Of a stretch of 64,000 nucleotides of DNA, positions 1 to 9,815 are shown in pieces (positions within the stretch are counted from its first letter, which is position 1; every line of letters begins with the position of its first letter). The position numbers and the translations under genes were made by a program. Origin of the DNA: Guadua angustifolia (Eukaryota; Streptophyta; Magnoliopsida; Poales; Poaceae); the NCBI GenBank assembly GCA_036346375.1, contig CM070511.1, positions 496,001 to 560,000 of the forward strand, given 5' to 3'. A model generated the notes under the pieces. The model was not told where the DNA came from. It ran no database searches and was given only the letters and a program-made list of their open reading frames with translations.

Positions 1-1086
1 ATGCAATGTGACTGGCTACATGGCTACTCCCGTGCGTGACACACGGCAGCACGGCTACCACCAGATCTAGATCTAACGGTCCATATGGAATCAACACATT
101 TCTACACTATGCAATCTAGACCGTTGATTAGATCTAACGGCTAAGAAATGAAGATGGGGTTTACTGTTGAATGGAGACGTGGCAGGATCTGAGCCGGCGA
201 TTGAAGATCGAACGGTCGGCGGAGCTCGACTCGGCGGTGATGTCGCGGTGGCGCAAGACTTGCTGGAGAGGAAGAAGATGACGTGTGACACGGCGATGCG
301 AGTCTTCTCCGGCGGCACGAAGTAGATGGCTCGACGCGGCTTGGTGCGAGGATTACTCCGGTGACCTCTACGTCGGCGGAGATGAACCGGAGGCGACGAA
401 AAAACAGTGGAAGTGCTTCAGAACTACGGCGAGCAAATGTGAACGCTTTGGCGACTCTCGGGAGGCGTGAAATGGCACAAATGGTGCGGGAAAAAGTGCT
501 TTGCATGACGTGTTAGCTAATGAAGCGGAAGAATTAACACGCCGGCGTTAATGGCGCGCGGTATCTACGGCTGTAACGCACAGCGGCGGCGCTTCCGGAA
601 ACTGAAGACGAGCGACGAGGCGCAATCTCCTTCGTCCACGCGGCAACGATCCAATGACCCATAAGCAAGCGCGACGTGGCTTTCCCTGATCTGTCCGATC
701 CAAATCGGACGGTAAATAAACGATGCCGTTTAAGGTTCCGTCGGGTTGGGCTGGCGGTGGCACAGTAACGGGCTCGGCCCAATACTATTCATTAGTTTTC
801 CCAGGTTTTTCCAAATAAAAATAATTCCAGGAATTCAAATAAATCATTTGGGGCTTTTAAAATATCAGAAAAATTCTGGAAAAATTCCAAAAAATATTTT
901 GAAACATTTTGAACTCAAATAAAATAATTTCATTTTTATTTTGCAAAAAATTATTCATTATTTAATTAATTTCCAAAGAAAGATTAATTTTCAAAAATTC
1001 CAATTAAATCCATATAAATTCCAAAAATTCTCAAAAATTTAAAATAACTTATGAAATTCAAAATGGCCAAATTTTGGGATGTTACA
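1..1086 (-). repeat. Partial Tekay-type LTR in reverse orientation
   Basis: The right edge at 1086 reads GGGATGTTACA, so the minus strand starts TGTAACATCCC, the same terminus as the two Tekay LTR families at 12,692 and 17,018. The AT-rich tract at about 790-1086 and the GC-rich block before it match the layout of the LTR at 9,816-12,692 without being the same subfamily. At 1087 the sequence changes abruptly to an unrelated gypsy pol with no primer-binding site or polypurine tract. It is therefore a solo LTR or the edge of an element that starts left of the window. ORFs here show no recognisable protein. Confidence 0.7.
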
Positions 1087-3181
1087 CCAAAGTCCAGAAG
1101 CCATTTTACTACGTGAGCGAGGTCTTACATGATGACAAACTGTGATACCCTCAGATACAGAAGATGTTGTACGCCGTCCTAATGACTTCTCAAAAGCTGC
1201 GGCACTACTTCCGGGCACACAAGGTTACGGTCATGACGACGTATTTGCTCAAGGAGGTGCTGCACAACCGAGAGGCGACAGGGTGAATCGCACAATGGGT
1301 GGTCGAACTCAATGAGTTTAGGGTCAATTTTACGCCGCACACCAGCATCAAGTCAAGGGTCTTGGCAAACTTCATCACGGAATAGACACATGTTGAGGAA
1401 AAGGACTACAAGACAGTCAACAACCACAAAACTATGTTCTTTGATGGATCACTTACGCTCCAGGGCTCAGGGGCTGGCACCGTGCTTAAATCCTTGATAG
1501 ATGAGGAACTCAAATACATCATCTAACTCGATTTTCTAGTTTCGAACAACATTGCAGAATACAAGGGATTGGTAAACGGGCTTCGGTTCACAGCCACACT
1601 TGGGATCAGGCAATTACTCATGAAAGGGGACTCACAGCTAGTCGTAAACCAAGTGTAGAAGGAAACCAATGCTCGGATGACAACTTGGCGGCATACCTGA
1701 ACGAGGTTCGCTAGCTGTAGCATAAGTACGAAGGGCTTGAGGTAAGACATATCCGATGAAGTGATAACTCTGTCGCCGATGAACTTGCCAGGCTCGCTTC
1801 GTCCCGTTCATCTATGCCCACAGGAGTCTTCGTTGAGAAACTCCTTAAACCATCCCTCTCCCTCCTGTGGAAGACAGATGCTGCCCAACTCACTAGCAGC
1901 CTAGTCAAGTCAATGAGGTAGAACCTGCAAACATGGAAACTGCACTACTTGAATGCGAGCCAACCTAGATGACCCCATTCTAGTCCTATTTTGAAGGTCG
2001 AGAGATCTCTGACGATGATACCTTAGCCGAGAAAATTGTATGTAAGTCCAAGCTATATGCCTTGGTAGATGGCAAACTCTATCAGAAAGAGAGTAACAGA
2101 ATCTTGATGAAGTGCATCACTCAAGAAGAGGGCAATAAAATATTGCTTGATGTTCATGGAGGCATCTGCGGCAACCATGCATCCTATCACGCTCCGACAG
2201 GGGTTCTATTAGCTGATTGCCCTCTAGGATGCTTGCGAGTTGGTGAAAAAGTATGAAAGCTACCAATTCTATGGCAAACAAACCACCCGACCTGCCCAGG
2301 CTCTGCAAACTATTCCTCTATCTTGGCCTTTCTCCGTCTGGGGCTTGGATACTTGGGACTATTCCTGCGAGGCCAAGGAGGTTATAAGTTCTTGTTTGTG
2401 GAAATCGGCACATTCACTAAGTGGATCAAAGCCGAACCCGTCAGGAACATCACCTCAGAAGCGGCTAAGAGATTCATGAGGAGTATTGTTGCTCAATTTG
2501 GCATTCCAAATCGAGTAATCACCGATAACAGTAGCTAGTTCAAAAGCAATACTTTCACAGTCTTCTACGAGGAATTGGGTATCAAGCTTTGTTTCGCTTC
2601 CGTAGCTCATCCTCAGAGTAATGGTCAGATCGAACGCGCCAATGGCTTAATCTTGTAGGGGATCAAAACCTGCGTATTCGATAGGCTCAAGGCTTACTTG
2701 ACTAGATGGGTAAAAGAACTACCCTTGGTGTTGTAGGCCGTTCGTACATCAACTAGCCGAGCTACTGGTGAAATGCCATTTTTTTTGGTCTACGAGCAGA
2801 AGTAGTGCTTCCGACCAAATTAACATTCAGATCGCCTTGAGTGGACTACTACTCCGAAAAGGAACAAGAGCAGATGTGAGTAGATGACATAAATATACTC
2901 GAAGAGTATAGAGATCGAGCATCCATTTGAGTAGCCAAGTATCAACAAGCCTTACATAGGTATCATGGCCAAAGAATCCAGGAAAGAACACTCACTACCG
3001 AGGACTTGGTACTACGAAAGGTGCAGAAGCAAGATAATTGCAACAAGCTATCGCCTAAGTGGGAAGGTCCCTATATGATAGTCAAAGCCACCCAATTAGG
3101 ATCAGTGCAGTTATCTACATCCGAAGGCGTGATACTGGACAATTTGCGGAACATCGATCAATTAAGAAAATTCCATACGTA
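1087..3181 (+). pseudogene. Decayed Ty3/gypsy pol, Tat lineage (RNase H, second RNase H, integrase)
   Basis: Translating across frames gives, in order, a retroviral RNase H region (FYYVSEVLHD, RHYFRAHKVTV, LHNREATG), a second RNase H (FFDGSLTLQGSGAGTVL, NNIAEYKGLVNGLRF, GDSQLVVNQV), an integrase zinc-finger region (2,062-2,256) and an integrase core (FTKWIKAEPV, ITDNSS, AHPQSNGQIERANG, 2,400-2,650). It ends in the C-terminal WEGPYMIVKATQLGSVQLS and LRNIDQLRKF segments before a TAA at about 3,179. A second RNase H domain is characteristic of Tat-lineage gypsy elements. Stops and frameshifts occur throughout, so it is non-functional. Its 5' part is missing, removed or separated by the LTR ending at 1086. 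Confidence 0.8.
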
Positions 3182-3774
3182 AAAGAGAGTATTGCGTTTG
3201 CCGGGAATCAAAACCAAGAGCTCACGCATGGGAAGCAATTGCCGCATCATTTGAGTTACACTAGAGTAAAACTTCAGGTAAGTAAAACATCATTAATAAT
3301 ACTAACAAAAGTTTACTCTATTACATCTTAAGGCAGGTATCCTACGGCTACTTGTCCTAAAAGGCGTCACGCTGCCTCTTCTACTCCCTCAGGGGCTGGC
3401 AACTGATGGTCCCCAGGATAGTCTGTGTCCTCTGCACGGGCTGGGTGAAGTTGCGAAGACTCGGCCACTTGTGGGCACAAAGAGCGACGCACATAAGAAA
3501 TGAGCTCAAGATTCCCCTTTTATTCTTTGAAACTTGTAAAAAGTGGTTTATTATTTCATGTGTTCTTCAACTTGTTCATTTTTTAGTCTATTAAGTTCAT
3601 ATTTTTCTGTAAATGAACCTGTAATTATCTGAATGAGTACGCATGAATAATATATATTTAATTATTGTGTTAAAAAACTCACGTAGTTCTATTTATTTTA
3701 ATTGTCAAAATCTACATCAAAAACCCTCTGAAAACATATTTTATATTGAATATAATCAAAAGCATTTGTCTTTG
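3182..3774. other. Non-coding flank of the Tat remnant; no gene seen
   Basis: This stretch follows the Tat integrase stop and becomes AT-rich after 3,590. I see no coding potential with family resemblance and no clear LTR terminus. It probably combines Tat 3' untranslated DNA with internal DNA of CACTA-3. Confidence 0.4.
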
Positions 3775-3972
3775 TCGGCCTCTTCAAGCGGTTGGTAAGT
3801 CCAACCGCTTGTGGAGAGAGCCTCTCCACAAGCGGTTGGTAACACCAACCATTTGTGAAAGTGTCCAACCAGAAGCGGTTCGGGGAACCACTTGTGATAC
3901 CCGATAGGGTATCACTCGCGGTTGCTTACAAGCGGTTTCGAACCGCTTGTGCATGCCCGATCCACTGTAGTG
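3775..3972 (-). mobile_element. Right terminus of a CACTA element (CACTA-3) with subterminal palindromic repeats
   Basis: The last 11 bases, CCACTGTAGTG, give CACTACAGTGG on the minus strand, the CACTA signature. The preceding 200 bp contain alternating-orientation copies of an AAGCGGTTGG / CCAACCGCTTGTG motif, typical of subterminal transposase-binding repeats. Immediately right, the DNA joins host-like segment X. The related junctions at 5,641 and 7,890 carry no such element, which supports an insertion here with a 3-bp duplication (possibly CCA). The left end is not in the window. The LTR and Tat pieces at 1-3,181 may lie inside this element. Confidence 0.7.
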
Positions 3973-4352
3973 CCAATTGCCATCCCTACTATGAATTTAC
4001 AGGCATACATCATCCATCACCTCATCACACCAGAGATCATAAGATATGCTCAAATATATTCTTGCATGCCCATTTCGTCATGAAAATACTTCATGATTAT
4101 AGGTGATAATTATCTCAAGTTTATAGGTGTGACTTGTGAGTACGAAGTTTTATGTTCAATCGGCACTATGAGTCGATTTGTTCTCAGCTAAAAGCTCACG
4201 GCAGTGGAGCCACGTCGGCAGGTGCTTCTCTTAGTTCTCCTGTTGGGACTTGGGAAGTTAAGAATATGTGAACCACAACCTAAATAGTGTGACACACTTT
4301 CTAAAAGCTGAGGTTAGCTTATCGAAGAGTGTTAGGATATAGCTTTTTCTGT
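3973..4352 (+). repeat. Segment X, copy 1 (paralogue of the SOS1 5' flank), containing an unoccupied CACTA-1 site
   Basis: This segment matches 7,905-8,206 joined to 51,924-52,048, the immediate upstream flank of SOS1, with many scattered differences. Where the SOS1 copy is interrupted by CACTA-1, this copy reads straight through TTAGTTCTCCTGTTGGG (4,231-4,247) with a single TTC at 4,235-4,237. It therefore preserves the ancestral unoccupied arrangement. No coding region is evident. Confidence 0.85.
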
Positions 4353-4515
4353 TATGAATAGATAAATAGATAGATCTAGGTCCGATCGAGTGAGTAGATA
4401 AGAAAAATAAAACTTTCCTTCTATATGGTACGTACTCCTCTGATTTATCATTTATCTCTTATGAATAAATAAATAGATTAAGCCATTGATGAAAATGATT
4501 AAGGACATTGGACGA

Positions 4516-4684
4516 TCAAAATTTTCTTGGATAATTTTTATCATAGATAGCCTTTGCTATGACATCTTTGTATGCTAGCAAGTCATCGGCTATGTTCAGA
4601 TGAGCAACATGGCCAATTGTTTCATATGAAGAGGGTACCTCCACTCCAGTTGGCAAGATTTGCTTCAGGATATGATTTCCGCTT
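4516..4684 (-). pseudogene. TRM5: Exon fragment of tRNA (guanine37-N1)-methyltransferase
   Basis: On the minus strand the reading frame from about 4,684 gives ILKQILPTGVEVPSSYETIG, followed by HVAHLNIADDLLAYKDVIAK and AIYDKNYPR. This matches the signature segment of eukaryotic/archaeal Trm5, the S-adenosylmethionine-dependent enzyme that methylates N1 of G37 in tRNA. An AG acceptor precedes it at about 4,685, and the frame meets TGA at 4,516 just after NYPRKF, where the family continues into another exon. No methyltransferase core (SAM-binding exons) is seen nearby. It is either an isolated gene fragment captured or duplicated with segment X-Y, or one exon of a gene mostly destroyed by insertions. 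The residue match is strong; functionality is unlikely. Confidence 0.75.
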
Positions 4685-4815
4685 CAGGTTATCCATGTAA
4701 TACGTTCTCATTTCTCAAGCTTAAAATATAAAAAGGATGTAAATAAACATATACTCCCACCATTTTAACCAAATACGTACATTAAAGACGAGAAAAATCA
4801 TAAGTAATATATCAA

Positions 4816-4960
4816 TCATTCTGCAATTGCCTGTGCAAGCTCATCACGAACTGCGTCCATGTCTGTATCGCTCCTATCCGATGTTGACGCATCTGATGCA
4901 TATTGAGAAATGACATATCTTGCATATCTTAATGGTATTGTACAGGCACTTCCTAAGCCT
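4816..4960 (-). pseudogene. Unidentified C-terminal exon fragment
   Basis: After a GCAG acceptor (4,961-4,964 on the minus strand) an open frame of 47 codons runs to TGA at 4,816-4,818. It includes LRYARYVISQYASDAS and ends TDMDAVRDELAQAIAE. The ending recalls the tails of some plant PIF/Harbinger-type or DUF proteins, but I cannot assign a family. It lies upstream of the TRM5-like exon on the same strand, so it could belong to the same broken gene or be unrelated. Its left part is not duplicated in the second Y copy. Confidence 0.35.
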
Positions 4961-5873
4961 CTGCAATTCAAACCGTTCTTTGCCCTATCGGTTCATGCTG
5001 CTTCATGATACCAGTATGCCACCAGGAGGACTTCATTAGCTGTTTCCAATTGGAGTATTAGCGTGAAGAGAATATTTTCATTTTAGATTTGTAACTTAAG
5101 AAAATTGATGCGTAGTAAAATGGAACCATATATTTATGAAATGCATCCAATACCATGCCACTGCCATGTATATGGAGAATTGGAATATGCCATCTTAGAT
5201 TCTTAGTATGAGAACTGAAATGTTAGTATGAGAACAAGATAATAACTCTCTGTACGGTAACATCTTTGTGCAATTGAGCATTTTGCTTTTCTTCCAACCA
5301 AATTTTCAATTCTTCCTGGTGCAAATGATTTCTTCTGCTAGATCACTATGCTCTTTCTTCCTGTTGAACTGACAGAACATGCATGGTTCTCAACCAATCC
5401 ACTCGGTGCACCCAGGATAACTCAAAGGTTTAAGTTGGTTATACTATTTTCAAATGACATGGTAATCAAGTTGCTTCATTCATCTTCTAGTGTGTGTGGA
5501 ATAGCACTGGTTCGGGTACCTATCGGGTTGGGGTATAGGTAACAGATCCATACCCGAAAAGTCTAATGGATTCGGACGGACGACATGGTTTCGGGTTTTA
5601 GGTTTGGATGGGCGCCAGTTGTACTCGAAGGTACCCATCTGATTGCCATCCCTCCTACGAATATATAGGCATACATGGATCCATCACCTCATCACACCAG
5701 AGGTTATAACATATGCTCAAATATATTCTTGCGTGCCCATTTCATCATGAAAATACTTCATGATTATAGGTGATAATTATCTCAAGTTTATAGGTGTGAC
5801 TTGTGAGTACGAAGTTTTATGTTGAATCGATCGGCACTATGAGTCGATCTGTTCTCAGCAGCTAAAAGCCGTG
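4940..5873 (+). repeat. Duplicated segment Y-X, copy 1
   Basis: This segment aligns with 7,229-8,150 at an offset of about 2.28 kb. The blocks at 4,945-5,230, 5,280-5,530 and 5,645-5,873 are almost word-for-word repeats of 7,230-7,510, 7,560-7,800 and 7,920-8,150, with small indels (for example about 20 bp extra at 5,025-5,046). The short ORF at 5,348 reading LPVELTEHAWFSTNPL is conserved in copy 2 as LPVVLIEHAWFLVKPL. It has no family resemblance I recognise. The X part stops abruptly at 5,873, where a LINE begins. Confidence 0.85.
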
Positions 5874-6868
5874 GTGACACAGCGCTTTTTTGGGATGATG
5901 TCTGGAACAACATGCACTTGAAATCGGAATTTCCTCAGCTTTTTTCCTTTGTCCGAAAGGCGCATTTGGAAGTGGCTGCTTTTTTTCATAATCCGACCGT
6001 GTCCAGCAACTTCCATCTGCCGCTCTCCGATCAAGCTTATCAACAGCTCATTCTTCTTCACTCAAAGATCAATGATCCCAACATTCTGAGCAACAACCTG
6101 GACGAATGGTCTTACATTTGGAACTCCAAGGAATTTATTCCCAGTATGTGTTACAAGAGGGTCTTCTTCCATATGTCTACTCCCAGTCCGATTAAATGGA
6201 TTTGGAAAGCTAAATGTTCCACCAAAATCAAAATCTTCTTCTGGCTGCTCTGCTGGGATCGCCTAAATACTAAGAATCTCCTCAGGAGGAAGAACTGCCA
6301 TATCACTGACTTGAATTGTGTTTTATGCAATCTCCCGGTTGAAGAAACTAGAGATCGCCTTTTCTTCTTTTGCTCCTTCACCACAAGATGTTGGAATTCT
6401 CTTCAAATTGTTTGGAACCCGGATAGGCACATCTTTCAAAACATTTCTGATGTTGTCACTTCTGAGCAAGCGTCCCTATGCATGGACGTTATCATGATTG
6501 CGGCCTAGGGGATTTGGAAGCAACGTAATGACAAGATTTTCCGCTCTGTGCCTGTGAGCTTCCTTTCTTGGAAGGATTGGCTTCTCTCAGAAATTCGGCT
6601 GCAGTCCTTCAGATTGAATGGTGCCTTAAAGGAGGATTTTTTAGCGTGGGGTTTGAGACTTGGTTAATTTTTCTTTTCTTTTCTTTTCTTTTCTTTTCTT
6701 GTTCCCGGTCTCCCGCCCTTTCCCTTTTTCTGTTTTCTGTTTGTTTCGTGTTGGTTTGTTCTTTCCTCTGTTGCCGGTTCCTCATCGGCTTGGTTGTTGC
6801 CTCTGTTCCTTTTTCGTTAGCAATATAATTTCCTGGCAGGGGCCTCCCCTGTTCTTTTGTTGTAAAAA
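5874..6868 (+). pseudogene. 5'-truncated non-LTR (LINE) retrotransposon with zf-RVT domain
   Basis: The frame from 5,912 encodes a zf-RVT-type reverse-transcriptase C-terminal domain. It includes IKWIWKAKCSTKIKIFFWLL, CWDRLNTKNLLRR, a CVLC pair, ETRDRLFFFCSFTTRCW and, past a TAG at 6,506-6,508, GIWKQRNDKIF. This is the usual tail of plant L1-type LINE ORF2. A pyrimidine-rich 3' untranslated region (6,665-6,860) with TTTTC repeats follows, ending near TTGTAAAAAAATATTTT. The reverse-transcriptase and endonuclease regions are absent, as expected of a 5'-truncated insertion. It breaks segment X copy 2 at GCTAAAAGC. I could not define a target duplication. It is non-functional. Confidence 0.8.
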
Positions 6869-7228
6869 AATATTTTTGGTTAATGTTTCAATCTTGCATT
6901 CTATTTCTTTTGCTCCATTTCATAACTAATTGTTGGTTAATCTTTCCATTAGGGGATATTGCTTGCAACCTCTTTGCAATTCAAACTATTCTTGAGAATG
7001 AAGAAGAAATAATGGAAGATGAATCCATTGTCACTAAGTTTGTTCGTCCATAAGGGTACTTCCTTCTTACTATTGTTTTTAGTTAGTGTAAATGATATAC
7101 TACAAGTAGTACAGTGATCTAGATATTTAGTTGTCTTTGAATGTTTCTATGTTAGTCATTTTCTGGATATAGGGATAACCTGCTGTCATATTGGTCATTA
7201 TAGGGATAAGCTAATTGTTTGCTAAAAT
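6869..7228. other. Unassigned spacer between the LINE and segment Y copy 2
   Basis: A short plus-strand open stretch at about 6,953-7,051 (CNLFAIQTILENEEEIMEDE, then SIVTKFVRP and a stop) follows a TTAG acceptor-like site and could be an exon remnant. I do not recognise it. Nothing else is supportable. Confidence 0.25.
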
Positions 7229-8206
7229 ATTGCACTTCCTAAGCCTATGCAATTCAAAACGTTCTTTGCCCTATCGGTGCATGCTGCTTCATGATACTAG
7301 TATGCCACCAGGAGGACCAGTTGGAGTGTTAGCATGAAGAGAATATTTTCATTTTAGATTTGTAACTTAAGAAAATTGATGCGTAGTAAAATGGAACCAT
7401 ATATGTATGAAATGCATCCCATGCCATGCCACTGCCATCCTTGTATCTGGAGAATTGGAATATGCCATCTTAGATTGTTAGTATGAGAACTGGAATGCTT
7501 GTATGAGAACAAGATAATAACTCTCTGTATGGTGACATCTTTGTACAATCTGATGGGGAGCATTTCGCTTTTCTTTCAACCAAATTTTCAGTTCTTCCTG
7601 GTGTAATTGATTTCTTCTGCTAGATCACTATGCTCTTTCTTCCTGTTGTACTGATAGAACATGCATGGTTCTTGGTCAAGCCACTCGTTGTACCTAGGAT
7701 AACTCAAAGGTTTAAGTTGGTTATACTATTTTCAAATGACATGGTAATCGAGTTGCTTCATTCATCTTCTAGTGCGTGTGGAATGGCATGGGTTCGGGTA
7801 CCCATCAGGTTGAGGTGTGGGTACAGATCCGCACCTAAAAAATCTAGTGGGTTCAGATAGGTAGCAAGGTTTCGGGTTCGGGTGGGTACTCGTCATACCT
7901 GAAGGCACTCACCAATTATCATTCCTACTATGAATATATAGGCCGGCATACATTGATCCATCACCTCATCACACCAGCAGAGATCATAAGATATGCTCAA
8001 ATTAATATATTCTTGCGTGCCCATTTCATCGTGAAAATACTTCATGATTATAGGTGACGTACAATTATCTCAAGTTTATAGGTGTGACTTGTGAGTAGGA
8101 AGTTTTATGTTGAATCGATCGGCACTATGAGTCGATCTGTTCTCAGCAGCTAAAAGCTCACGGCAGTGAAGCCACATCGATCAGCAGGTGTTTCTTCTCT
8201 TAATTC
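7229..8206 (+). repeat. Duplicated segment Y-X, copy 2 (flank of SOS1, split by CACTA-1)
   Basis: This is the second copy of the Y-X unit (see 4,940-5,873). The X portion runs from about 7,905 to 8,206, is cut by CACTA-1 after TTC (8,204-8,206), and resumes at 51,924 toward SOS1. Comparing it with copy 1 of X shows the sequence was contiguous before the insertion. Confidence 0.85.
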
Positions 8207-8680
8207 CACTACTACAGAACGACACATCACTATCACTGTATCTGTATCGGTTCTTAAGTTTTTCAAAAAAAAATGATTGTGATAAGTAACTTCGGAGGGG
8301 TGTTAGTAATAATCACTATTGGTTCTGAGATTATAAGTGATTGTGATGTAGCACTGGACACATCCGAATCGGTTCTCTACTAAAAAGTGATAGTGATGTG
8401 CACGGTCATCACTATCGGTTCTTTTCATAGAAGTGATAGTGATGTGCACGTGATGACCTACACATCACTATCACTTTTTAGTAGAGAACCGATTCTGATG
8501 TGCACATGGTCATCACTATCGGTTCTTTTTATAGAAGCGATAGTGATGACCGTGCACATCACTATCGCTTGTTGAAAAGAACCGATTCTGATGTGCTCGT
8601 GCTTATGACTATAGTGATGGCCGTGCACATCACTATCGCTTTTTGAAAAGAACCGATTCTGATGTGCCTCCCTAGGTTAT
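8207..8680. repeat. CACTA-1 left subterminal palindromic repeat array
   Basis: At least eight copies of a motif close to CATCACTATCGGTTCTTTT and its complement AAAGTGATAGTGATGTGCAC occur in alternating orientation, so adjacent copies can fold into hairpins. Such arrays are the binding sites of the element-encoded proteins in characterised CACTA elements. The array ends just before a TATA-like TTATATATA at 8,678, probably the tnp2 promoter. Confidence 0.8.
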
Positions 8681-8687
8681 ATATACC
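8676..8687 (+). promoter_or_regulatory. Probable TATA box of the CACTA-1 tnp2 gene
   Basis: GGTTATATATACC lies directly after the subterminal array and about 1.07 kb before the tnp2 ATG. A donor-like GGGTGAGA at about 8,784 and an acceptor TTGCAG at 9,752-9,757 suggest the leader contains an intron. This is inference from spacing. Confidence 0.4.
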
Positions 8688-9123
8688 ACTCAAGCATGAA
8701 CTCTTCTCTCGTTGTTGCTCCAGGAGATTTCTCCGCCGCCACCCGAGAAAATAGCTCATATTGTGTGGTTGGAAGCAATACTTGGGTGAGAAAATTTGAA
8801 GTCCTCATAGGTGGGTATTAAGAGGGCAAAATTGAAACCCTATCTTGAGGAGATTCCCCTCTTTTTGCCCTCTTTTGCGGTTTTCTTCAAAATGTGATCA
8901 GCAATTCTTTAAACCCCTTCAATTTTGCTTTCGTAATTTCGATATGTCGTCAATAAAGTTTAGGTTGCACTTTGGAATTGTGTACGTGCTTTCAGATTTC
9001 ACACTCTTTATTTGACAAGCACATATCTATTTAATTTTGTAGTGCGATCTCCGCTTATATGGAATTATTATTGCTATCATGTGGTAATCTTGTTATTAGA
9101 TTTTAGGCGGCGTAACCTACGCC

Positions 9124-9465
9124 TCCCGCTCGAAAGTGCTTATTTATAAATATGCTGAACGAAAGGGCATATTTATAAGCGAGCAGTCTCGAATTGTCCT
9201 CGTTTTTTGACAGTTCGAGGATATATGGTTCGAGCAAGTTCCTGAGCTCTGTTGTACAACTTCAGAGTAGATTTCGGTAGCGTCTCTCTGGTGTTCTCCA
9301 GATACACACCCCTCTTGACCTGTTGTCGAGACATGTATCTGGAGAACGAGATGGGAATTTTCTCTGGAGTTGTACAACGGCTTAGGAACTTGCCCTAACC
9401 ATATATCCTCGAATGGGATTAGGACCTAACCTATTTAGAGATTAGGAGTCATCGTTGGTACCCTT
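9124..9465. repeat. Hairpin leader of tnp2 (copy 1 of a duplicated structured segment)
   Basis: This is a long nested inverted repeat. TTCGAGGATATATGGTT (9,214-9,230) pairs with 9,397-9,413, GCAAGTTCCTGAGC (9,233-9,246) with 9,380-9,393, GTTGTACAAC (9,251-9,260) with 9,369-9,378, and TTCTCCAGATACA (9,294-9,306) with 9,334-9,346. A separate hairpin has arms at 9,140-9,155 and 9,167-9,180. The whole segment recurs upstream of the second gene at 37,083-37,440. It lies in the presumed 5' leader or intron of tnp2. Confidence 0.85.
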
Positions 9466-9757
9466 GTTTTGTTTCGTTGTAGTAGAAAGATTTGCAAGCT
9501 ACCGCACTAGCTATATAATTAGATTATTTGATATCATTGTTGATGTTAAAAATTTATGTCTCTTATGTAGGGAATTGGAAGCTTTAAACCGAGGGAAGAA
9601 GCTAGGTATCGATCGAGAGTACATTTATATATCTTGGAACCCGCCCACTATTTTGCAAAGGTAATATTAATTGAAATGATGTCTCAATATTTAAAATAGC
9701 TATAGCTAGTTGTCGCTCCAGTTTTTCCTTAATTTATTGTGCGAAATTTAATTGCAG

Positions 9758-9815
9758 ATGGACCGTGAGGAATGGATGTATCAGAAAAGCCATGTGAGTG
9801 CTGAATTTCAGAGGG
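9758..9815 (+). pseudogene. CACTA-1 tnp2 transposase, first coding fragment
   Basis: An ATG at 9,758, right after a TTGCAG acceptor, opens MDREEWMYQKSHVSAEFQR, the start of the transposase-associated N-terminal domain of plant CACTA tnp2/TNPD proteins. The coding sequence stops at the GAGGG target duplication (9,811-9,815) of the inserted Tekay element and resumes at 32,320. The fragment and its continuation are in different frames, so a small indel is also present. Confidence 0.8.

Noticed and set aside
6568..6929. Phe/Leu-rich ORFs resembling membrane proteins
   Set aside because: They translate the TTTTC-rich 3' untranslated tail of the LINE fragment and show no family features.
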